Shown: in pieces, positions 25,301 to 36,945 of the stretch | How positions within the stretch are numbered: the stretch's first letter is position 1 | Layout of the letters: every line of letters starts with the position of its first letter | Assembly: GCF_041146395.1 (NCBI RefSeq) | Contig: NW_027182923.1 | Span: 275,001-339,000 of the forward strand | Origin: Eulemur rufifrons | Lineage: Eukaryota; Chordata; Mammalia; Primates; Lemuridae | Length of the DNA: 64,000 bases | Reading direction: 5' to 3' | Notes under the pieces: model-generated | What the model was told of the DNA's origin: nothing | The model's database searches: none | Seen by the model: the letters and a program-made list of their open reading frames with translations, nothing else | Translations under genes and position numbers: made by a program

Positions 25301-28013
25301 GAAAGATAACAGCCACTTTGAAAAAGCAAGTCTTGCCGGGTGGTTTGTAGGCCTGCAAAACCTTGTTTTGGTTGAAGTGTGAGAATCATATATGAGAACG
25401 CTTACATTCACTCAGAGAAAGCAACGATGGGGTTGTTTGTAGGCTTACTAAACTGCAGTTTAGAAGAAGCAGGAGAATCACATATAGGAGCACATACATT
25501 TTGACGCACTGAAAGTAACTATGGGATGGTGTTTTATAGGCATGCTAAACTCTAGTTTGGATGAAGTTTGAGAATCACATATAAGAAAGCTTAGAGTCAC
25601 TTAGAGAAAGCAAATCTCTGGGTGTGGAATGTAGGCCTGCTAAACTCTATTTTGGTTTAAGAGTGAGAGTCATATATGGGAAGGCTTACATTCCCTCAGA
25701 GAAAGCAACGACGGCGTGGTGGTTTGTAGGCATACTAAACTCTAGTTTGGAAGAAGTAGGAGAATGATATATGGGAACGCTTACATTCGCGTAGAGAAAG
25801 CAATTATGGGGTGGCGTTTTTGTAGCCATGCTAATCTCTAGTTTGGAAGAAGTTAAGGAGTAATATATAGGAAAGGGTACAGTCATAGAAACCAACTCTC
25901 GGGGGATGTTTTGTACACCTGCAAAACTCCAGTTTGGAAGAAGGGGGAGAGTCATATTGGGGACCGCGTGCATTCACTCAGAGAAATCAACGATGGGATT
26001 GTGATTTGTAGGCATAGTCAACTCTAGTTTGGAAGAAGTACGAGAATCGTATATAGGAAAGCTTACCTTCACGCAGAGAAAGCAACTATGGAGTGATGTT
26101 TGTATGCCTACTAAAATATAGTTTGGAGGAAGTTCGAGAGCCATATCTGGGAAGCTTACAGTCACTTAGAGAAAGCAACTCTCGGGGGTGTTTCGTAGGC
26201 CTGCTAAACTCTATTTTCAATGAAGTGTTAGAATAATATATGGGAACTCAGTGAAAGCAACGTTGTGGTTGTGGTTCCTAGGCATACTAACCTGTAATTT
26301 GGAAAAAGCAAGAGAATCACATGTAGAACCGCTTACATTCCGGCACCGAATGCAACTATGGGGTGGTGTTTTGTAGGGTGCAAAACTCTAGTTTGGACGA
26401 AGTTTGAGAGTCATATATAGGAAAGTTTAAAGTCACGTAGAGAAAGCAACTCTCTGGGTGTGGAATGTAGAGTTATTTTGGTTGAAATAGTTATTTTGGT
26501 TGAAGTGTGAGAGTCATATATGGGAACGCTTACATTCACTCAGAGAAAACAACGTTTGGGTGGTGGTTTGTAGGGCATACTAAACTGTAGTTTGGAAGAA
26601 GTACGAGAGTCCTATATAGGAACACTTACATTCACGCAGAGAAAGCACTTATGGCATCAGGTTTTGTAGGCATGCTAAACTGCAGTTTGGAAGAAGTTGG
26701 AGAACCTTATACAGGAAAGATTACCGTCACCTAGGGAAAGCAACTCTCGGGAGATTTTTTTTGTACACATGCTAAACTCTAATTTGGATGAAGTGTGAGA
26801 GTCAAACATGGGACCGCTTACATTCCCTCAGAGAAACAACACTGGGGTGGTTTTTGTAGGCATACTAAATAGTTTGGAAGAAGTACGAGAATGATATTTG
26901 GGAAGGCTTACATTCACACAGAGAAAGCAACTACGGGGTGGTGTTTTGTAAGCATGCTATAGTTTGGAAGAAGTTCCAAACGTGAACAGTCACTTAGAGA
27001 AAGCAACTCTTGGTGGGTGATTTTTAGGTCTGCTAAATTGTATTTTGAAAGAAGTACCAGAGTCATATATACTAATGCTTACATTCATGCAAAGAAAAAA
27101 CCATGGGGTGATGTTTTGTGGGCATGTTAACCTGTAGTTTGGAAGAAGTTGGAGAGTCTCATTTAGGAAAGCTTACAGTCACCTAGAGAAAGTAACTCTC
27201 GGGAGAGCCTTTCTTGGCCTGCTAAACTCTACTTTGCATCAATTGTGAGAGTCAAACATGGGAATGCTTTCATTCATTCAGAGAACGCAACGTTTGGGTG
27301 GTGGTTTGTAGGCATTCTAAACTGTATTTTGGAGGAAGTACGAGAGTCATGTATATGAACGCTTACATTCAGGCAGAGAAAGCAACTCTGGGGTCGTATT
27401 TTGTTGGCATGCTAAAATGTGATTTGGAAGAAGTTCGAGAGTCTTATATAGGAAAGATTACAGTGACACAGAGAAAACAACTCTCGGAAGTTTATTGGTA
27501 GGCCTGCTAAACTCTAACTTGGATGAAATGTGAGAACACTTGCATTCATTCACTCAGAGAAAGAAACATGGTGATGGTTTGAAGGCATAATAACTGTAGT
27601 TGGGAAGAAGTAGGAGAGTCATATATATGAACCGTTACATTCACGCAGAGAATGCAACTGTGGGGTGACGATGTATGCATGTTAATCTGTAGTTTGGAGG
27701 AAGTGCGAGAGTCATATCTGGGGAAAATTACAGTCACTTAGGGAAAGGAACCATCCTGGGTTGGTTTGTAGATCTGCTAAATTCTATTTTGGAAACAGAG
27801 TGTGAGTCATATATGGGGACGCTTATGTTCACTCATAGAAAGCAACCACTGCGTGGTGTTTTGTTGGCATGGTGTAGTTTAAAAGAAGTTGGAGATTCTT
27901 ATATAGGAAAGTTTACAATCACCTAGAGAAAGCAAATCACGGGGTGTTGTTTGTAGGCCTGCTAAACTCTAATTTAGATGAAGTGAGAGAGGCATATATA
28001 TGAACGCTTATAT
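25301..28013 (+). repeat. Trimeric a-b-c satellite array, left arm
   Basis: Monomers fall into three types that follow in order with a ~285 bp period. Type a has ATTCACTCAGAGAAAGCAAC and GGCATACTAAACT. Type b has ATTCACGCAGAGAAAGCAAC, TATGGGGTGGTG and GGCATGCTAAACT. Type c has CAGTCACCTAGAGAAAGCAAC, TCTCGGG and GGCCTGCTAAACT. The order holds over about six cycles from 25.3 kb. It first slips near 27.07 kb, where a type a is skipped. A hybrid monomer lies near 27.83 kb. Short open frames here merely reflect the repeat. Confidence 0.88.
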
Positions 28014-30228
28014 TGATGCAGAGAAAGCAACTATGGGGTGGTGTTTTGTAGGCATGCTAAAATGTAATTTGGAAGAAGTTCGAAAACAGACAGTCACTTA
28101 GAGAAAGCCACTCTCGGCGGTTGATTTTTCGGTGTGCTAAATTGTATTATGAAAGAAGTACCAGAGTCATATATACAAACGCTTACATTCATGCAGAGAA
28201 AGCAACTCTGGGGTGGTGTTTTCTAGGCATGCTAAACTCTAGTTTGGACGAAGTTTGAGAATCACATATAAGAAAGCTTAGTCGCTTAAAGCAAATCTCT
28301 GGGTGTGGAATGTAGGCGTGCTAAACTCTATTTTGGTTTCAGAGTGAGAGTCATATATGGGAAGGCTTACATTCGCTCAGAGAAAGCAACGATGGTGTGG
28401 TGGTTTGTAGGCATACTGAACTCTAGTTTGGAAGATGTAGGAGAATGATATATGGGAACGCTTACATTCATGCAGAGAAAGCAATTATGGGGTGGCTTTT
28501 TTGTAGCCATGCTAATCTCTATTTTGCAAGAAGTTAAAGAGAAATATATAGGAAAGCGTACCGTCATTTATAGAAACCAACTTTCAGGGGATGGTTTGTA
28601 GGCCTGCAAAACTCTACTTTGGAAGAAGGGGGAGAATCATATGGGGGACTGGGTACATTCACTCGGAGAAATCAACGATGGGGTTGTGGTTTGTAGGCAT
28701 ACTAAACTCTAGTTTGGAAGAAGGACGAGAATCATATATAGGAACGCTTACATTCATGCAGAGAAAGCAAGTATGGAGTGATGTTTGTATGCCTACTAAA
28801 CGATAGATTGGAGGATGCTCGAGAGTCATATCTGGAAAGCTTACATTCATTTAGAGAAAGCAACTCTCTGGGGGTGGTTCGTAGGCCTGCTAAACTCTAT
28901 TTTCAATGAAGTGTTCGAATCATATACAGGAACGCTTACATTCACTCAGAGAAAGCAACGTTGGGGTGGCCGTTTTTGAGCATACTAAACTCTACTTTGG
29001 AAGAGGTACGAGAGACAAATACTAACGCTTACATTAACACAGAGAAAGCAAATACGGGGTGCTGTAGTGCAGGCATGCTAAACTATAGATTAGAAGAAGT
29101 TCGAAAGCTGACAGTCACTTAGAGAAAGCAACTCTTGGCGGGTGATTTTTAGGTCTGCTAAATTGTATTTTGAAAGACGTACCAGAGTCATATACAAACG
29201 CTTACATTCATGCAGAGAAAGAAACTATGGGGTGATGTGTTGTTGGCATGCTAAACTGCAGTTTGGAAGGTGTTCGAGAGTGTTATATAGGATAGCTTAC
29301 AGTCACCTAGAGAAAGCAACACTCGGGACAGCTTTACAAGCCTCTAAACACTAATTAGCAGCAATTGTGAGAGTCAAACATGGGAACGCTTACATTCACT
29401 CAGAGAACGCAACGTTTGGGTGGCTGGTTTTTAAGCATTCTAAACTGTATTTTGGAGGAAGTAGGAGAGTCATATATACGAATGCTTACATTCACGCAGA
29501 GAAAGCAACTCTGTGGTCGTATTTTGTTGGAATGCTAAACTGTGGTTTGGAAGAAGTTCGAGAGTCTTATATAGGAAAGATTACAGTGACACAGAGAAAA
29601 CAACTCTCTGTAGTTTCTTGGTAGGTCTGCTAAACTGTGATTTGGATGAAGTGTGAGAACGCTTGCATTCACTCAGAGAAAGAACTTTGTCGTGGTGGTT
29701 TGTAGGAATAACAACTGTAGTTCGAAGAAGTAGGAGAGTCATATATGAACGGTTACATTCACGCAGAGAAAGCAATTGTGGGGTGGCGTATGTAATCATC
29801 ATAATCTGTAGTTTGGAGGAAGTTCGAGAGTCATATCTGGGGAAAATTAGAGTCACATAGAGAAAGGAACAATCGGGGGCTGGTGTGTAGGTCTGCTAAA
29901 TTCTATTTTGGAAGAAGAGTGAGAGTCATATATGGGAACTCTTATGTTGACTCAGAGAAATCAACGATGGGACGCTGTATTGTTGGCATGCTAAACTGTA
30001 GTTTGGAAGAAGTTCGAGAGTCTTATATAGGAAAGTTTACAGTCACCTAGAGAAAGCAACTCACAGGAGGTGGTTTGTAAGCCGCTAAACTCTAATTTGG
30101 ATGAAGTGAAAGAGGCATACATGGATACGCTTCATTCACTCAGAGAAAGGTAAATTGGGGTGCCGGTTTGTAGGTATACTAACTCCAGTTTGGAAGAAGT
30201 ACTAGAGTCATATATATGAACGCTTATA
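28014..30228 (+). repeat. Higher-order satellite segment HOR-A (~2.2 kb)
   Basis: I phase the larger repeat on the word TTATAT-GGACGCAGAGAA, seen (with changes) near 28,014, 30,229, 32,921 and 35,874. HOR-A and HOR-B are almost identical over about 28.2-29.38 versus 30.4-31.6 kb at a constant offset of 2,216-2,218 bp. HOR-A lacks ~477 bp (five monomers) that HOR-B carries at about 31,610-32,087. Confidence 0.85.
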
Positions 30229-32920
30229 TGGACGCAGAGAAAGCAACTATGGGGTGGTGTTTTGTAGGCCTGCTAAAATATAGTTTGGAAGAAGTTCGAA
30301 AGCAGACAGTCACTTAGAGAAAGCAACTCTCGGCGGTTCATTTTTCGGTCTGCTGAATTGTATTTTGAAAGAAATACCAGAGTCATATATTCAAACGCTT
30401 ACATTCATGCAGAGAAAGCAACTCTGGGGTTGTGTTTTCTAGGCATGCTAAACTCTAGTTTGGACGAAGTTTGAGAATCACATATAAGAAAGCTTAGAGT
30501 CGCTTAAAGCAAATCTCTGGGTGTGGAATGTAGGCGTGCTAAACTCTATTTTGGTTTCGGAGTGAGAGTCATATATGGGAAGGCTTACATTCACTCAGAG
30601 AAAGCAACGATGGTGTGGTGGTTTGTAGGCATACTGAACACTAGTTTGGAAGAAGTAGGAGAATGATATATGGGAACGCTTACATTCATGCAGAGAAAGC
30701 AATTATGGGGTGGCTTTTTTGTAGCCATGCTAATCTCTATTTTGCAAGAAGTTAAAGAGAAATATATAGGAAAGCGTACCGTCATTTATAGAAACCAACT
30801 TTCGGGGGATGGTTTGTAGGCCTGCAAAACTCTACTTTGGAAGAAGGGGGAGAATCATATGGGGGACTGGGTACATTCACTCGGAGAAATCAACGATGGG
30901 GTTGTGGTTTGTAGGCATACTAAACTCTAGTTTGGAAGAAGGACGAGAATCATATATAGGAACGCTTACATTCATGCAGAGAAAGCAACTATGGAGTGAT
31001 GTTTGTATGCCTACTAAACGATAGATTGGAGGATGCTCGAGAGTCATATCTGGAAAGCTTACATTCATTTAGAGAAAGCAACTCTCTGGGGGTGGTTCGT
31101 AGGCCTGCTAAACTCTATTTTCAATGAAGTGTTCGAATCATATACAGGAACGCTTACATTCACTCAGAGAAAGCAACGTTGGGGTGGCCGTTTTTGAGCA
31201 TACTAAACTCTACTTTGGAAGAGGTACGAGAAACATAAATACGAACGCTTACATTAACACAGAGAAAGCAAATACGGGGTGCTGTAATGCAGGCATGCTA
31301 AACTATAGATTGGAAGATGTTCGAAAGCTGACAGTCACTTAGAGAAAGCAACTCTTGGCGGGTGATTTTTAGGTCTGCTAAATTGTATTTTGAAAGACGT
31401 ACCAGAGTCATATACAAACGCTTACATTCATGCAGAGAAAGAAACTATGGGGTGATGTGTTGTTGGCATGCTAAACTGCAGTTTGGAAGGAGTTCGAGAG
31501 TGTTATATAGGATAGCTTACAGTCACCTAGAGAAAGCAACACTCGGGACAGCTATACAAGCCTCTAAACACTAATTAGCAGCAATTGTGAGAGTCAAACA
31601 TGGGAACGCTTACATTCACGGAGAGAACACAACGTTTGGGTGGTGGTTTGTAGGCATAATAACTGTAGTTCGGAAGAAGTAGGAGAGTCATATATATGAA
31701 CGGTTACATTCACGCAGAGAAAGAAACTGTTGGGTGGTGTATGTACGCATGTTAATCTATACTTTGGAGGAAGTTCGAGAGTCATATCTGGGGAAAATTG
31801 CAGTCACTTAGAGAAAGCAACAATTGGGGGCCGTTTTGTAGATCTGCTAAATTCTATTTTGGAAGAAGAGTGAAATTCATATGTGGGAACGCTTATGTTC
31901 ACTCAGAGAAATCAACGATGGGGCAGTGTTTCGTTGGGATGCTAAAGTGTAGTTTGGAAGAAGTTCGCGAGTCTTATATAAGAAAGCTTACAGTCACCTA
32001 GAGAAAGTAACTCTCGGCAGATTGTTTCTAAGCGTGCTAAACTCTAATTTGCATCAATTGTGAGAGTCAAACATGGGAACGCTTACATTCACTCAGAGAA
32101 CGCAACGTTTGGGTGGTGGTTTGTAAGCATTCTAAACTGTATTTTGGAGGAAGTAGGAGAGTCATATATACGAATGCTTACATTCACGCAGAGAAAGCAA
32201 CTCTGTGATCGTATTTTGTTGGCATGCTAAACTGTGGTTTGGAAGAAGTTGGAGAGCCTTATATAGGAAAGATTACAGTGACACAGAGAAAACAACTCTC
32301 TGTAGTTTGTTGGTAGGTCTACTAAACTGTAATTTGGATGATGTGTGAGAACTCTTGCATTCACTCAGAGAAAGAACTTTGTCGTGGTGGTTTGTAGGAA
32401 TAACAACTGTAGTTCGAAGAAGTAGGAGAGTCATATATGAACGGTTACATTCACGCAGAGAAAGCAACTGTGGGGTGGCGTATGTAATCATCATAATCTG
32501 TAGTTTGGAGGAAGTTCGAGAGTCATATCTGGGGAAAATTAGAGTCATTTAGAGAAAGGAACAATCGGGGGCTGGTGTGTAGGTCTGCTAAATTCTATTT
32601 TGGAAAAAGAGTGAGAGTCATATATGGGAACGCTTATGTTCACTCAGAGAAATCAACGATGGGGCGCTGTATTGTTGGCATGCTAAACTGTAGTTTGGAA
32701 GAAGTTTGAGAGTCTTATATAGGAAAGTTTACAGTCACCTAGAGAAAGCAACTCACAGGAGGTGGTTTGTAAGCCGCTAAACTCTAATTTGGATGAAGTG
32801 AAAGAGGCATACATGGATACGCTTCATTCACTCAGAGAAAGGTAAATTGGGGTGCCGGTTTGTAGGTATACTAACTCCAGTTTGGAAGAAGTACTAGAGT
32901 CATATATATGAACGCTTATA
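30229..32920 (+). repeat. Higher-order satellite segment HOR-B (2692 bp)
   Basis: Second copy of the larger satellite block. It includes the five-monomer stretch (about 31,610-32,087) that HOR-A lacks but that the inverted right arm also has. It shares a 2,692 bp offset with HOR-C in its first part (AAGTTTGAG at 30,467 and 33,159). No gene is seen. Confidence 0.85.
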
Positions 32921-35873
32921 TGGACGCAGAGAAAGCAACTATGGGGTGGTGTTTTGTAGGCCTGCTAAAATATAGTTTGGAAGAAGTTCGAAAGCAGACA
33001 GTCACTTAGAGAAAGCAACTCTTGGCGGTGGATTTTTAGGTCTGCTAAATTGTATTTTGAAAGAAGTACCAGAGTCATATATTCAAACGCTTACATTCAT
33101 GCAGAGAAAGGAACTGTGGGGTGGTGTTTTCTAGGCGTGCTAAACTCTAGTTTGGACGAAGTTTGAGAATCACATATAAGAAAGCTTAGAGTCACTTAGA
33201 GAAAGCAAATCTCTGGGTTTGGAATGTAGGCGTGCTAAACTCTATTTTGGTTTAGATTGAGAGTCATATATGGAAAGGGTTACATTCACTCAGAGAAAGC
33301 AACGATGATGTGGTGGTTTGTAGGCATACTAAACTCTAGTTTGGAAGAAGTAGGAAAATGATATATGGGAATGCTTACATTCATGCAGAGAAAGCAATTA
33401 TGGGGTGGCTTTTTTGTACCCATGCTAATCTCTAGTTTGGAAGAAGTTATATAGGAAAGCGTACCGTCATTTATAGAAACCAACTTTCGGGGGATGGTTT
33501 GTAGGCCTGCAAAACTCTACTTTGGAAGAAGTGGGAGAGTCATATTGGGGACCACGTACATTGACTCAGAGAAATCGAGGATGGGGTTGTGTTTTGTAGG
33601 CATACTAAACTCTAGTTTGGAGAAAGTACGAGAATCATATATAGGAACGCTTACATTCATGCAGAGAAAGCAACTATGGAGTGAGGTTTGTATGCCTACT
33701 AAACTATAGTTTGCAGGAAGTTTAGAATCTTATATAGCAAAGCTTACAGTCACCTAGAGAGAGCAACTCTTGGGAGATGGTTTCTAAGCTTGATAATTTG
33801 CACCAACTCTTAAAGTCAAGTATGGGAAGGTTTACATCCACTCAGAACGCAAGGTTTGGGTTGCAGTTTGTGGCCTTAATTGTAGTTCGGAAGAAGTAGG
33901 AAAGTCATATATATGAACGGTTACATTCACGCAGACAAACCAGCTATGGAGTGATGTGTGTATGCCTACTAAACTATAGTTTGGAGGATGTTCGAGAGTC
34001 ATATCTGGAAAGCTTACAGTCATTTAGAGAAAGAAACTCTCGGGGGGTGGTTCGTAGCCCTGCTAAACTCTATTTTCAAAGAAGTGTTAAAATCATATAC
34101 AGGAACGCTTACATTCACTCAGAGAAAGCAACGTTGGGGTGGCCGTTTGTGAGCATACTAAACTCTACTTTGGAAGAGGTACAAGAGACATAAATACGAA
34201 GCTTACATTAACACAGAGAAAGCAAATACGGGGTGCTGTAGTGCAGGCATGCTAAACTATAGATTGGAAGAAGTTCGAAAGCTGACAGTCACTTAGAGAA
34301 AGCAACTCTTGGCGGGTGATTTTTTAAGTCTGCTAAATTGTATTTTGAAAGACGTGTCAGAGTCTTATATACAAACGCTTACATTCATGCGTAGAAAGAA
34401 ACTATGGGGTGATGTGTTGTGGGGATGCTAAACTGCAGTTTGGAAGAAGTTCGAGAGTGTTATGTAGGATAGCTTACAGTCACCTAGAGAAAGCAACACT
34501 CAGGAGAGCTTTGCAAGCCTGCTAAACTCTAACAAGCAGCGATTGTGAGAGTCAAACATGGGAACGCTTACATTCATTCAGAGAACACAACGTTTGGGTG
34601 GTGGTTTGTAGGCATAATAACTGTAGTTCGGAAGAAGTAGGAGAGTCATATATGAACGGTTACATTCACACAGAGAAAGCAACTGTTGGGTGGCGTATGT
34701 ATGCATGCTAATCTGTAGTTTGGAGGAATTTCGAGAGTCATATCTGGGGAAAATTACAGTCACTTAGAGAAAGCAACCATCGGGGGCCATTTTGTAGATC
34801 TGCTAAATTCTATTTTGAAAGAAGAATGAGAGTCATATATGGGAACGCTTATGATCACGAAGAGAAATCAACTATGGGGCGGTGTTTTGTTGGCATGCTA
34901 AACTGTAGTTTGGAAGAAGTTCGCGAGTCTTACATAGGAAAGTTTACAGTCACCCAGAGAAAGCAACTCTCGGGAGATTGTTTCTAAGCATGCTAAATTC
35001 TAGATTGCATCAATTGTGAGAGTCAAACATGGGAACGCTTACATTGACTCAGAGAACGCAACGTTTGGGTGGTGGTTTGTAAGCATTCTAAACTGTATTT
35101 TGGAGGAAGTAGGAGAGTCATATATACGAATGCTTACATTCACGCAGAGAAAGCAACTCTGTGATCGTATTTTGTTGGCATGCTAAACTGTGGTTTGGAA
35201 GAAGTTCGAGAGCCTTACATAGGAAAGATTACAGTGACACAGAGAAAAACAAATCTCTGTAGTTTGTTGGTAGGTCTGCTAAACTGTAATTTGGATGAAG
35301 TGTGAGAACGCTTGCATTCACTCACAGAAAGAACGTTGTCGTGATGGTTTGTAGGAATAAATGCTGTAGTTCAAAAGAAGTAGGAGAGTCATATATGAAC
35401 GGTTACATTCACGCAGAGAAAGCAACTGTGGGGTGGCCTATGTAATCATCATAATCTGGTTTGGAGGAAGTTCGAGAGTCATATGTGGGAAAAATTAAAG
35501 TCACCTAGAGAATTGGAACCATCGGGTGTTGTGTAGGTCTGCTAAATTCTATTTTGGAAGAAGAGTGAGAGTCATATATGGGAACGCTTATGTTCACTCA
35601 GAGAAATCAACGATGGGGCGCTGTATTGTTGGCATGCTAAACTGTAGTTTGGAAGAAGTTCGAGAGTCTTATATAGGAAAGTTTACAGTCACCTAGAGAA
35701 AGCAACTCACAGGAGGTGGTTTGTGGGCCGCTAAACTCTAATTTGGATGAAGTGAAAGAGGCATACATGGATACGCTTCATTCACTCAGAGAAAGGTAAA
35801 TTGGGTGCCGGTTTGTAGGTATACTAACTCCAGTTTGGAAGAAGTACGAGAGTCATATATATGAACGCTTATA
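32921..35873 (+). repeat. Higher-order satellite segment HOR-C (2953 bp)
   Basis: Third copy, more diverged. It carries extra monomers around 33.7-33.95 kb, including a disturbed one (CTAAGCTTGATAATTTGCACC at about 33,785). The five-monomer stretch of HOR-B is present near 34.58-35.05 kb. Confidence 0.82.
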
Positions 35874-36925
35874 TGGACGCAGAGAAAGCAACTATGGGGT
35901 GGTGTTTTGTAGGCATGATAAAATATAATTTGGAAGAAGTTCGAAAGCTGACAGTGACTTAGAGAAAGCAACTCTTGGCGGTTGATTTTGAGGTCTGCTA
36001 AATTGTATTTTGATAGAAGTACAAGAGTCATATATAAAATCGCTTATATTTATGCTGAGAAAGAAACTATGTGGTGATGTTTTGTTGGCGTGCTGAAATG
36101 TAGTTTCGAAGAAGTTCGACAGTCTTTTATAGGAAAGCTTACAGTCCCCCAGAGGAAGCAACTTTCGAGAGATAGTTTGTAAGCCTGCTAAACTCTACTT
36201 TGCATCATTTGGAACAGTCATACTTGGGAACGCTAACATTCTCTCAGAGAACGCAACGTTTGGTTGGTTGTTTGTAAGCATACTAAACTGTATTTTGGAA
36301 GAAGTAGCAGAGTCATATATATGAGTGCTTACATTCACGCAGAGAGGGCAACTATGGGGTGGTGTTTTGTAGGCATGCAAATCTCTAGTTGCGAAGAAGT
36401 TAAGAGTAATAGGAAAGCTTACAGTCTCACAGAGAAAGCAACCCTTGGGGGCCGGTTTGTAGTTCTGCTAAATTCTATTTTGGATGAAGTGTGAATCATA
36501 AATGGGAACGCTAACATTCACTCAGAGAAAGCGAGGTTGCGGTGGTGATTTTTAGTCACACTAAACTGGAGTTTGGAGGAAGTACGAGAATAAAAGAATG
36601 CTTACATTCACTCAGAAAAAGCAACGTTGGGGAGGTGGTTGGTAGGTGTACTATACTTTGGAAGAAGTACGAGCGTGATGCATAGGAACGCTTACATTCA
36701 CGCAAACTATGGGGTGGCCGTTTGTTGGCATGCTAAACTATGTCCCAAAGTCATATATAGGAAAGCTTATAGTGAGAGAAAGCAACTCTCGGGCGGTGTT
36801 TTGTAGGTCCGGCAAATTGCATTTTGAAAGCAGTCCGAGATTCATATAAGGGAAGGCCTATATCCACTCAGAGAAAGCAATGTTAGGCTGGTGGTTTGTA
36901 GGCATACTAAACTGTATTTTGGAAC
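35874..36925 (+). repeat. Partial higher-order satellite segment HOR-D up to hinge
   Basis: A fourth, incomplete and most degraded copy. Monomers near 36.55-36.8 kb are shortened (for example around 36,640-36,740). It ends at GTATTTTGGA, after which the strand of the repeat flips. Confidence 0.8.
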
Positions 36926-36945
36926 TCATATGTATGACTCTCACA
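36915..36945. other. Inversion hinge of central satellite
   Basis: Plus-strand monomer sequence (GGCATACTAAACTGTATTTT) stops at about 36,925. Within ~15 bp, sequence in reverse-complement orientation starts (TGACTCTCACACTTGATCC, the complement of GGATCAAGTGTGAGAGTCA). A short TCATATGTATGA stretch lies at the turn. The junction has almost no unrelated spacer. Confidence 0.9.

Noticed and set aside
24280..36800. TATA boxes (TCATATATAGG) in each satellite monomer as promoters
   Set aside because: The word occurs in nearly every monomer as part of the repeat, and no other promoter element or transcript is visible.
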